Source: Eledone cirrhosa (Eukaryota > Mollusca > Cephalopoda > Octopoda > Eledonidae). From it: a DNA stretch of 64,000 bases. Shown piece by piece: positions 13,324 through 25,519 of the stretch; the first letter of the stretch is position 1, and the number at the start of each line of letters is the position of its first letter. The stretch spans positions 27,298,108-27,362,107 of the forward strand of contig OZ024744.1 of assembly GCA_964016885.1 (NCBI GenBank), read 5' to 3'. Both the position numbers and the translations under genes were made by a program. Under the pieces are notes generated by a model, which had not been told where the DNA came from, did no database searches, and was given only the letters and a program-made list of their open reading frames with translations.

Positions 13324-16037
13324 CAGAAGTGTCCACTGCTACGGCTAGGCATCTCAGTGCATGTGGTGGTAAGAAGGGAGGTATCCTTAGGGCCAAGGAC
13401 ACCAGAAGTCTCCACTGCTACGGCTAGGCATCTCAGTGCATGTGGTGGTAAGAAGGGAAGGAACCTTAGGGCCAGGGACACCAGAAGTCTCCACTGTTAC
13501 GGCTAGGCATCTCAGTGCATGTGGTGGTAAGAAGGGAGGGAACCTTAGGGCCAGGGACACCAGAAGTCTCCACTGATACGGCTAGGCATCTCAGTGCATG
13601 TGGTGGTAAGAAGGGAGGGAACCTTAGGTCCAGGGACACCAGAAGTCTCCACTGCTACGGCTAGGCATCTCAGTGCATGTGGTGGTAAGAAGGGAGTTAA
13701 CCTTAGGGCCAAGGACACCAGAAGTCACCACTGCTACGACTAGGCATCTCAGTGCATGTGGTGGTAAGAAGGGAGGTAACCTTAGGGCCAGGGACAGCAG
13801 AAGTCTCCACTGCTACGGCTAGGCATCTCAGTGCATGTGGTGGTAAGAAGGGAGGTAACCTTAGGGCCAGGGACACCAGAAGTCTACAATGTTACGGCTA
13901 GGCATATCAGTGCATGTGGTGGTAAGAAGGGAGGTAACCTTAGGGCCACGGACACCAGAAGACTCCACTGTTACGGCTAGGCATCTCAGTGCATGTGGTG
14001 GTAAGAAGCGAGGTAACCTTAGAGCCAGGGACACCAGAAGTCTCCACTGTTACGGCTAGGCATCTCACTTCATGTGGTGGTAAGAAGGGAGGTAACCTTA
14101 GGGCCAAGGACACCAGAAGTCTCCACTGGTACGGCTAGGCATCTCAGTGCATGTGGTGGTAATAAGGGAGGTAACCTTAGGGCCAAGGACACCAGAAGTC
14201 ACCACTGCTACGACTAGGCATCTCAGTGCATGTGGTGGTAAGAAGGGAGGTAACCTTAGGGCCAGGGACACCAGAAGACTCCACTGTTACGGCTAGGCAT
14301 CTCAGTGCATGTGGTGGTAAAGAGGGAGGTAACCTTAGGGCCAGGGACACCAGACGTCTCCACTGCTACGGCTAGGCATCTCAGTGCATGTGGTGGTAAG
14401 AAGGGAGGTAACCATAGGGCCAGGGACACCAGAAGTTTCCACTGCTACGGCTAGGCATCTCAGTGCATGTGGTGGTAAGAAGGGAGGTAAACTTAGGGCC
14501 AGGGACACCAGAAGTCTCCACTGTTACGGCTAGGCATGTCAGTGCATGTGGTGGTAAGAAGGGAGGTAACCTTCGGTCCAAGGACACCAGAAGTCTCCAC
14601 TGTTACGGCTAGGCATCTCAGTGCATGTGGTGGTAAGAAGGGAGGTAACCTTAGGGCCAGGGACACCAGAAGACTCCACTGCTACGGCTAGGCATCTCAG
14701 TGCATGTGGTGGTAAGAAGGGAGGTAACCTTAGGGCCAAGGACACCAGAAGTCTCCACTGTTACGGCTAGGCATGTCAGTGCATGTGGTGGTAAGAAGGG
14801 AGGGAACCTTAGGACCAGGGACACCAGAAGTCTCCACTGCTACGGCTAGGCATCTCAGTGCATGTGGTGGTAAGAAGGGAGGTAACCTTAGGTTCAGTGA
14901 CACCAGAAGTTTCCACTGCTACGGCTAGGCATCTCAGTTCATGTGGTGGTAAGAAGCGAGGTAACCTTAGGGCCAAGGACACCATAAGTCTCCACTGTTA
15001 CGGCTAGGCATCTCAGTGCATGTGGTGGTAAGAAGGGAGGTAACCTTAGGGCCAAGGACACCAGAAGTGTCCACTGTTACGGCTAGGCATCTCAGTGCAT
15101 GTGGTGGTAAGAAGGGAGGTAACCTTAGGGCCAGGGACACCAGAAGTCTCCACTGTTACGGCTAGGCATCTCAGTGCATGTGGTGGTAAGGAGGGAGATA
15201 ACCTTACGGCCAATGACACCAGAAGTCTCCACTGTTACGGCTAGGCATCTCAGTGCATGTGGTGGTAAGAAGGGAGGTAACCTTAGGGCCAGGGACAGCA
15301 GAAGTCTCCACTGCTACGGCTAGGCATCTCAGTGCATGTGGTGGTAAGAAGGGAGGTAACCTTAGGGCCAGGGACACCAGAAGTCTACACTGTTACGGCT
15401 AGGCATATCAGTGCATGTGGTGGTAAGAAGGGAAGTAACCTTAGGGCCAGGGACACCAGAAGATTCCACTGTTACGGCTAGGCATCTCAGTGCATGTGGT
15501 GGTAAGAAGGGAGGTAACCTTAGGGCCAGGGACACCAGAAGTCTCCACTGTTACGGCTAGGCATCTCACTTCATGTGGTGGTAAGAAGGGAGGTAACCTT
15601 AGGGCCAAGGACACCAGAAGTCTCCACTGCTACGGCTAGGCATCTCAGTGCATGTGGTGGTAAGAAGGGAGGTAACCTTAGGGCCAAGGACACCAGAAGT
15701 CACCACTGCTACGACTAGGCATCTCAGTGCATGTGGTGGTAAGAAGGGAGGTAAACTTAGGGCCAGGGACACCAGAAGACTCCACTGTTACGGCTAGGCA
15801 TCTCAGTGCATGTGGTGGTAAAGAGGGAGGTAACCTTAGGGCCAGGGACACCAGACGTCTCCACTGCTACGGCTAGGCATCTCAGTGCATGTGGTGGTAA
15901 GAAGGGAGGTAACCTTAGGGCCAGGGACACCAGTAGTTTCCACTGCTACGGCTAGGCATCTCAGTGCATATGGTGGTAAGAAGGGAGGTAAAATAGGGCC
16001 AGGGACACCAGAAGTCTCCACTGTTACGGCTAGGCAT
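13324..16037 (+). repeat. 35-monomer higher-order repeat, unit 2
   Basis: This copies 10,560-13,273 with few differences. Those I saw are GGTATCC near 13,382 against GGTAACC, GGGACACCAG near 13,637 against GGGACAACAG, and GAAGTGTCC near 15,067 against GAAGTCTCC. The match ends at monomer position 7 of the monomer starting at 16,032, which has G where unit 1's successor has C. That single monomer (16,032-16,110) bridges to the second long block. Confidence 0.9.
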
Positions 16038-16110
16038 GTCAGTGCATGTGGTGGTAAGAAGGGAGGTAACCTTAGGTCCAAGGACACCAGAAGTCTCCAC
16101 TGTTACGGCT

Positions 16111-19100
16111 AGGCATCTCAGTGTATGTGGTGGTAAGAAGGGAGGTAACCTTAGGGCCAAGGACACCAGAAGACTCCACTGCTACGGCTAGGCATCTCAG
16201 TGCATGTGGTGGTAAGAAGGGAGGTAACCTTAGGGCCAAGAACACCAGAAGTCTCCACTGTTACGGCTAGGCATGTCAGTGCATGTGGTGGTAAGAAGGG
16301 AGGGAACCTTAGGTCCAGGGACACCAGAAGTCTCCACTGCTACGGCTAGGCATCTCAGTGCATGTGGTGGTAAGAAGGGAGGTAACCTTAGGTCCAGGGA
16401 CACCAGAAGTTTCCACTGCTACGGCTAGGCATCTCAGTTCATGTGGTGGTAAGAAGGGAGGTAACCTTAGGGCCAAGGACACCAGAATTCTCCACTGTTA
16501 CGGCTAGGCATCTCAGTGCATGTGGTGGTAAAAAGGGAGGTAACCTTAGGGCCAAGGACACCAGAAGTCTCCACTGTTACGGCTAAGCATCTCAGTGCAT
16601 GTGGTGGTAAGAAGGGAGGTAACCTTAGGGCCAGGGACACCAGAAGTCTCCACTGCTACGGCTAGGCATGTCAGTGCATGTGGTGGTAAGAAGGAAGTAA
16701 CCTTAGGGCCAGGGACACCAGAAGTCTCCACTGTTACGGCTAGGCATCTCAGTGCATGTGGTGGTAAGGAGGGAGGTAACCTTAGGGCCAGGCACACCAG
16801 AAGTCTCCACTGTTACGGCTAGGCATTTCAGTGCATGTGGTGGTAAGAAGGGAAGTAACCTTAGGGCCAGGGACACCAGAAGTCTCCACTGTTACGGCTA
16901 GGCATCTCAGTGCATGTGGTGGTAAGAAGGGAGGTAACCTTAGGGCCAAGGACACCAGAAGTCTCCACTGTTACGGCTAGGCATCTCAGTGCATGTGGTG
17001 GTAAGAAGGGAGGTAACCTTAGGGCCAGGGACACCAGAAGACTCCACTGCTACGGCTAGGCATCTCAGTGCATGTGGTGGTAAGAAGGGAGGTAACCTTA
17101 GGGCCAAGGACACCAGAAGTCTCCACTGTTACGGCTAGGCATGTCAGTGCATGTGGTGGTAAGAAGGGAGGGAACCTTAGGGCCAGGGACACCAGAAGTC
17201 TCCACTGTTACGGCTAGGCATCTCAGTGCATGTGGTGGTAAGGAGGGAGGTAACCTTAGGGCCAGGCACACCAGAAGTCTCCACTGTTACGGCTAGGCAT
17301 CTCAGTGCATGTGGTGGTAAGAAGGGAGGTAACCTTAGGGCCAAGGACACCAGAAGCCTCCACTGTTACGGCTAGGCATTTCAGTGCATGTGGTGGTAAG
17401 AAGGGAAGTAACCTTAGGGCCAGGGACACCAGAAGTCTCCACTGTTACGGCTAGGCATGTCAGTGCGTGTGGTGGTAAGGAGGGAGGTAACCTTAGGGCC
17501 AAGGACACCAGAAGTCTCCACTGTTACGGCTAGGCATGTCAGTGCATGTGGTGGAAAGAAGGGAGGTAACCTTAGGGCAAGCGACACCAGAAGTGTCCAC
17601 TGCTACGGCTAGGCATCTCAGTGCATGTGGTGGTAAGAAGGGAGGTAACCTTAGGGCCAGGGACACCAGAAGTCTCCAGTGTTACGTCTAGGCATCTCAG
17701 TGCATGTGGTGGTAAGAAGGGAGGTAACCTTAGGGCCAAGGACACCAGAAGTCTCCACTGCTACGGCTAGGCATCTCAGTGCATGTGGTGGTAAGAAGGG
17801 AAGGAACCTTAGGGCCAGGGACACCAGAAGTCTCCACTGTTACGGCTAGGCATCTCAGTGCATGTGGTGGTAAGAAGGGAGGGAACCTTAGGGCCAGGGA
17901 CACCAGAAGTCTCCACTGATACGGCTAGGCATCTCAGTGCATGTGGTGGTAAGAAGGGAGGGAACCTTAGGTCCAGGGACACCAGAAGTCTCCACTGCTA
18001 CGGCTAGGCATCTCAGTGCATGTGGTGGTAAGAAGGGAGGTAACCTTAGGTCCAGGGACACCAGAAGTTTCCACTGCTACGGCTAGGCATCTCAGTTCAT
18101 GTGGTGGTAAGAAGGGAGGTAACCTTAGGGCCAAGGACACCAGAAGTCTCCACTGTTACGGCTAGGCATCTCAGTGCATGTGGTGGTAAGAAGGGAGGTA
18201 ACCTTAGGGTCAAGGACACCAGAAGTCTCCACTGCTACGGCTAGGCATCTCAGTGCATGTGGTGGTAAGAAGGCAGGTAACCTTAGGGCCAGGGAGAGCA
18301 GAAGTCTCCACTGCTACGGCTAGGCATCTCAGTGCATGTGGTGGTAAGAAGGGTGGTAACCTTAGGGCCAGGGACACCAGAAGTCTACACTGTTACGGCT
18401 AGGCATATCAGTGCATGTGGTGGTAAGAAGGGAGGTAACCTTTGAGCCAGGGACACCAGAAGACTCCACTGTTACGGCTAGGCATCTCAGTGCATGTGGT
18501 GGTAAGAAGGGAGGTAACCTTAGGGCCAGGGACACCAGAAGTCTCCACTGTTACGGCTATGCATCTCAGTGCATGTGGTGGTAAGGAGGGAGATAACCTT
18601 AGGGCCAAGGACACCAGAAGTCTCCACTGTTACGGCTAGGCATCTCAGTGCATGTGGTGGTAAGAAGGGAGGTAACCTTAGGGCCAGGGACACCAGAAGT
18701 CTCCACTGCTACGGCTAGGCATCTCAGTGCATGTGGTGGTAAGACGGGAGGTAACCTTAGGTCCAGGGACACCAGAAGTCTCCACTGCTACGGCTAGGCA
18801 TCTCAGTGCATGTGGTGGTAAGAAGGGAGGTAACCTTAGGGCCAGGGACACCAGAAGACTCCACTGTTACGGCTAGGCATCTCAGTGCATGTGGTGGTAA
18901 AGAGGGAGGTAACCTTAGGGCCAGGGACACCAGACGTCTCCACTGCTACGGCTAGGCATCTCAGTTCATATGGTGGTAAGAAGGGAGGTAACCTTAGGGC
19001 CAAGGACACCAGAAGTCTCCACTGTTACGGCTAGGCATCTCAGTGCATGTGGTGGTTAGAAGGGAGGTAACCTTAGGGCCAAGGACACCAGAAGTCTCCA

Positions 19101-22100
19101 CTGCTACGGCTAGGCATCTCAGTGCATGTGGTGGTAAGAAGGGAGGTAACCTTAGGGCCAGGGACACCAGAAGACTCCACTGCTACGGCTAGGCATCTCA
19201 GTGCATGTGGTGGTAAGAAGGGAGGTAACCTTAGGGCCAGGGACACCAGAAGTCTACACTGTTACGGCTAGGCATATCAGTGTATGTGGTGGTAAGAAGG
19301 GAGGTAACCTTTGAGCCAGGGACACCAGAAGACTCCACTGTTACGGCTAGGCATCTCAGTATATGTGGTGGTAAGAAGGGAGGTAACCTTAGGGCCAGGG
19401 ACACCAGAAGTCTCCACTGTTACGGCTAGGCATCTCACTTCATGTGGTGGTAAGAAGGGAGGTAACCTTAGGGCCAAGGACACCAGAAGTATCCACTGCT
19501 ACGGCTAGGCATCTCAGAGCATGTGGTGGTAAGAAGGGAGGTAACCTTAGGGCCAAGGACACCAGAAGACTTCACTGTTACGGCTAGGCATCTCAGTGCA
19601 TGTGGTGGTAAAGAGGGAGGTAACCTTAGTGCCAGGGACACCAGACGTCTCCACTGCTACGGCTAAGCATCTCAGTGCATGTGGTGGTAAGAAGGGAGGT
19701 AACCTTAGGGCCAGGGACACCAGAAGTCCCCACTGCTACGGCTAGGCATCTCAGTGCATGTGGTGGTAAGAAGGGAGGTAACATTAGGGCCAGGGACACC
19801 AGAAGTCTCCACTGCTACGGCTAGGCATCTCAGTGCATGTGGTGGTAAGAAGGGAGGTAACCTTAGGTCCAGGGACACCAGAAGTCTCGACTGCTACAGC
19901 TAGGCATCTCAGTTCATATGGTGGTAAGAAGGGAGGTAACCTTAGTGTCAAGGACACCAGAAGTCTCCACTGTTACGGCTAGGCATCTCACTTCATGTGG
20001 TGGTAAGAAGGGAGGTAACCTTAGGGCCAAGGACACCAGAAGTATCCACTGCTACGGCTAGGCATCTCAGTGCATGTGGTGGTAAGAAGGGAGGTAATCT
20101 TAGGGCCAAGGACACCAGAAGTCTCCACTGCTACGGCTAGGCATCTCAGTGCATGTGGTGGTAAGAAGGGAGGTAACCTTAGGGCCAGGGACACCAGAAG
20201 ACTCCACTGTTACGGCTAGGCATCTCAGTGCATGTGGTGGTAAAGAGGGAGGTAACCTTAGGGCCAGGGACACCAGACGTCTCCACTGCTACGGCTAGGC
20301 ATCTCAGTGCATGTGGTGGTAAGAAGGGAGGTAACCTTAGGGCCAGGGACACCAGAAGTCTCCACTGCTACGGCTAGGCATCTCAGTGCATGTGGTGGTA
20401 AGAAGGGAGGTAAACTTAGGGCCAGGGACACCAGAAGTCTCCACTGTTACGGCTAGGCATGTCAGTGCATGTGGTGGTAAGAAGGGAGGTAACCTTAGGT
20501 CCAAGGACCCCAGAAGTCTCCACTGTTACGGCTAGGCATCTCAGTGCATGTGGTGGTAAGAAGGGAGGTAACCTTAGGGCCAGGGACACCAGAAGTCTCC
20601 ACTGTTACGGCTAGGCATCTCAGTGCATGTGGTGGTAAGGAGGGAGATAACCTTAGGGCCAAGGACACCAGAAGTCTCCACTGTTACGGCTAGGCATCTC
20701 AGTGCATGTGGTGGTAAGAAGGGAGGTAACATTAGGGCCAGGGACACCAGAAGTCTCCACTGCTACGGCTAGGCATCTCAGTGCATGTGGTGGTAAGAAG
20801 GAAGTAACCTTAGGGCCAGGGACACCAGAAGTCTCCACTGCTACGACTAGGCATCTCAGTGCATGTGGTGGTAAGAAGGGAGGTAACCTTAGGTCCAGGG
20901 ACACCAGAAGTCTCCACTGCTACGGCTAGGCATCTCAGTTCATAAGGTGGTAAGAAGGGAGGTAAACTTAGGGCCAGGGACACCAGAAGTCTCCACTGTT
21001 ACGGCTAGGCATGTCAGTGCATGTGGTGGTAAGAAGGGAGGTAACCTTAGGTCCAAAGACAACAGAAGTCTCCACTGTTACGGCTAGGCATCTCATGCAT
21101 GTGGTGGTAAGAAGGGAGGTAACCTTAGGGCCAGGGACACCAGAAGACTCCACTGCTACGGCTAGGCATCTCAGTGCATGTTGTGGTAAGAAGGGAGGTA
21201 ACCTTAGGTCCAAGGACACCAGAAGTCTCCACTGTTACGGCTAGGCATGTCAGTGCATGTGGTGGTAAGAAGGGAGGGAACCTTAGGTCCAGGGACACCA
21301 GAAGTCTCCACTGCTACGGCTAGGCATCTCAGTGTATGTGGTGGTAAGAAGGGAGGTAACCTTAGGTCCAGGGACACCAGAAGTTTCCACTGCTACGGCT
21401 AGGCATCTCAGTTCATGTGGTGGTAAGGAGGGAGGTAACCTTAGGGCCAAGTACACCAGAAGTCTCCACTGTTACGGCTAGGCATCTCAGTGCATGTGGT
21501 GGTAAGAAGGCAGGTAACCTTAGGGCCAGGGACACCAGAAGTCTCCACTGTTACGGCTAGGCATCTCACTTCATGTGGTGGTAAGAAGGGAGGTAACCTT
21601 AGGGCCAAGGACACCAGAAGTCTCCACTGTTACGGCTAGGCATCTCATTGCATGTGGTGGTAAGAAGGGAGGTAACCTTAGGGCCAGGGACACCAGAAGA
21701 CTCCACTGCTACGGCTAGGCATCTCAGTGCATGTGGTGGTAGGAAGGGAGGTAACCTTAGGGCCAAGGACACCAGAAGTCTCCACTGTTACGGCTAGGCA
21801 TGTCAGTGCATGTGGTGGTAAGAAGGGAGGGAACCTTAGGGCCAGGGACACCAGAAGTCTCCACTGCTACGGCTAGGCATCTCAGTGCATGTGGTGGTAA
21901 GAAGGGAGGTAACCTTAGGGCCAGGGACACCAGAAGACTCCACCGCTACGGCTAGGCATCTCAGTGCATGTGGTGGTAAGAAGGGAGGTAACCTTAGGGC
22001 CTAGGACACCAGAAGTCTCCACTGTCACGGCTAGGCATGTCAGTGCATGTGGTGGTAAGAAGGGAGGGAACCTTAGGTCCAGGGACACCAGAAGTCTCCA

Positions 22101-25100
22101 CTGCTACGGCTAGGCATCTCAGTGCATGTGGTGGTAAGAAGGGAGGTAACCTTAGGTCCAAGGACACCAGAAGTTTCCACTGCTACTGCTAGGCATCTCA
22201 GTTCATGTGGTGGTAAGAAGGGAGGTAACCTTAGGGCCATGGACACCAGAAGTCTCCACTGTTACGGCTAGGCATCTCAGTGCATGTGGTGGTAAGAAGG
22301 GAGGTAACCTTAGGGTCAAGGACACCAGAAGTCTCCACTGTTACGGCTAGGCATCTCACTTCATGTGGTGGTAAGAAGGGAGGTAACCTTAGGGCCAAGG
22401 ACACCAGAAGCATCCACTGCTACGGCTAGGCATCTCAGTGCATGTGGTGGTAAAAAGGGAGGTAACCTTAGGGCCAAGGACACCAGAAGTCTCCACTGCT
22501 ACGGCTAGACATCTCAGTGCATGTGGTGGTAAGAAGGGAGGTAACCTTAGGGCCAGGGACACCAGAAGACTCCACTGTTACGGCTAGGCATCTCAGTGCA
22601 TGTGGTGGTAAAGAGGGAGGTAACCTTAGGGCCAGGGACACCAGACGTCTCCACTGCTACGGCTAGGCATCTCAGTGCATGTGGTGGTAAGAAGGGAGGT
22701 AACCTTAGGGCCAGGGACACCAAAAGTCTCCACTGCTACGGCTAGGCATCTCAGTGCATGTGGTGGTAAGAAGGGAGGTAAACTTAGGGCCAGGGACACC
22801 AGAAGTCTCCACTGTTACGGCTAGGCATGTCAGTGCATGTGGTGGTAAGAAGGGAGGTAACCTTAGGTCCAAGGACCCCAGAAGTCTCCACTGTTACGGC
22901 TAGGCATCTCAGTGCATGTGGTGGTAAGAAGGGAGGTAACCTTAGGGCCAGGGACACCAGAAGACTCCACTGCTACGGCTAGGCATCTCAGTGCATGTGG
23001 TGGTAAGAAGGGAGGTAACCTTAGGGCCAGGGACACCAGAAGTCTCCACTGTTACGGCTAGGCATCTCAGTGCATGTGGTGGTAAGGAGGGAGATAACCT
23101 TAGGGCCAAGGACACCAGAAGTCTCCACTGTTACGGCTAGGCATCTCAGTGCATGTGGTGGTAAGAAGGGAGGTAACATTAGAGCCAGGGACACCAGAAG
23201 TATCCACTGCTACGGCTAGGCATCTCAGTGCATGTGGTGGTAAGAAGTAAGTAACCTTAGGGCCAGGGACACCAGAAGTCTCCACTGCTACGGCTAGGCA
23301 TCTCAGTGCATTTGGTGGTAAGAAGGGAGGTAACCTTAGGTCCAGGGACACCAGAAGTCTCCACTGCTACGGCTAGGCATCTCAGTTCATATGGTGGTAA
23401 GAAGGGAGGTAAATTTAGGACCAGGGACACCAGAAGTCTCCACTGTTACGGCTAGGCATGTCAGTGCATGTGGTGGTAAGAAGGGAGGTAACCTTAGGGC
23501 CAAGGACACCAGAAGTCTCCACTGTTACGGCTAGGCATCTCAGTGCATGTGGTGGTAAGAAGGGAGGTAACCTTAGGGTCAAGGACACCAGAAGTCTCCA
23601 CTGCTACGGCTAGGCATCTCAGTGCATGTGGTGGTAAGAAGGCAGGTAACCTTAGGGCCAGGGACAGCAGAAGTCTCCACTGCTGCAGCTAGGCATCTCA
23701 GTGCATGTGGTGGTAAGAAGGGAGGTAATCTTAGGGCCAGGGACACCAGAAGTCTACACTGTTACGGCTAGGCATATCAGTGCATGTGGTGGTAAGGAGG
23801 GAGGTAACCTTAAAGCCAGGGACACCAGAAGACTCCACTGTTACGGCTAGGCATCTCAGTGCATGTGGTGGTAAGAAGGGAGGTAACCTTAGGGCCAGGG
23901 ACACCAGAAGTCTCCACTGTTACGGCTAGGCATCTCACTTCATGTGGTGGTAAGAAGGGAGGTAACCTTAGGGCCAAGGACACCAGAAGTCTCCACTGTT
24001 ACGGTTAGGCATCTCAGTGCATGTGGTGGTAAGAAGGGAGGTAAACTTAGTGCCAGGCACACCAGAAGACTCCACTGCTACGGCTAGGCATCTCAGTGCA
24101 TGTGGTGGTAGGAAGGGAGGTAACCTTAGGGCCAAGGACACCAGAAGTCTCCACTGTTACGGCTAGGCATGACAGTGCATGTGGTGGTAAGAAGGGAGGG
24201 AACCTTAGGGCCAGGGACACCAGAAGTCTCCACTGTTACGGCTAGGCATCTCAGTGCATGTGGTGGTAAGAAGGGAGGTAACCTTAGGGCCAGGGACACC
24301 AGAAGTGTCCACTGCTACGGCTAGGCATCTCAGTGCATGTGGTGGTAAGAAGGGAGGTAACCTTAGGGCCAGGGACACCAGAAGTCTCCAGTGATACGGC
24401 TAGGCATCTCAGTGCATGTGGTGGTAAGAAGGGAAGGAACCTTAGGGCCAGGGACACCAGAAGTCTCCACTGTTACGGCTAGGCATCTCACTTCATGTGG
24501 TGGTAAGAAGGGAGGTAACCTTAGGGCCAAGGACACCAGAAGTCTCCACTGTTACGGCTAGGCATCTCACTGCATGTGGTGGTAAGAAGGGAGGTAACCT
24601 TAGGGCCTAGGACACCAGAAGTCTCCACTGTTACGGCTAGGCATGTCACTGCATGTGGTGGTAAGAAGGGAGGTAACCTTAGGGCCAAGGACACCAGAAG
24701 TCTCCACTGTTATGGCTAGGCATCTCACTGCATGTGGTGGTAAGAAGGGAGGTAACCTTAGGGCCAAGGACACCAGAAGTCTCCACTGCTACGGCTAGGC
24801 ATCTCAGTGCATGTGGTGGTAAGAAGGGAGGTAACCTTAGGGCCAGGGACACCAGAAGTCTCCACTGTTACGGCTAGGCATCTCACTTCATGTGGTGGTA
24901 AGAAGGGAGGTAACCTTAGGGCCAAGGACACCAGAAGTCTCCACTGTTACGGCTAGGCATCTCATTGCATGTGGTGGTAAGAAGGGAGGTAACCTTAGGG
25001 CCAGGGACACCAGAAGACTCCACTGCTACGGCTAGGCATCTCAGTGCATGTGGTGGTAGGAAGGGAGGTAACCTTAGGGCCAAGGACACCAGAAGTCTCC

Positions 25101-25519
25101 ACTGTTACGGCTAGGCATGTCAGTGCATGTGGTGGTAAGAAGGGAGGGAACCTTAGGGCCAGGGACACCAGAAGTCTCCACTGCTACGGCTAGGCATCTC
25201 AGTGCATGTGGTGGTAAGAAGGGAGGTAACCTTAGGGCCAGGGACACCAGAAGACTCCACTGCTACGGCTAGGCATCTCAGTGCATGTGGTGGTAAGAAG
25301 GGAGGTAACCTTAGGGCCTAGGACACCAGAAGTCTCCACTGTCACGGCTAGGCATGTCAGTGCATGTGGTGGTAAGAAGGGAGGGAACCTTAGGTCCAGG
25401 GACACCAGAAGTCTCCACTGCTACGGCTAGGCATCTCAGTGCATGTGGTGGTAAGAAGGGAGGTAACCTTAGGTCCAAGGACACCAGAAGTTTCCACTGC
25501 TACTGCTAGGCATCTCAGT
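16111..25519 (+). repeat. Long duplicated block, copy 2 (119 monomers)
   Basis: This is the second copy of 1-9,409, starting in the same monomer phase and carrying the same 78-bp monomers at shifted positions (16,664, 20,771, 21,086 and 23,218). After 25,519 it continues directly into further 42-monomer repeat units, whereas copy 1 jumps to a re-copied left segment. The absence of visible differences over 9.4 kb suggests very recent amplification; an assembly duplication cannot be excluded from sequence alone. Confidence 0.93.
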
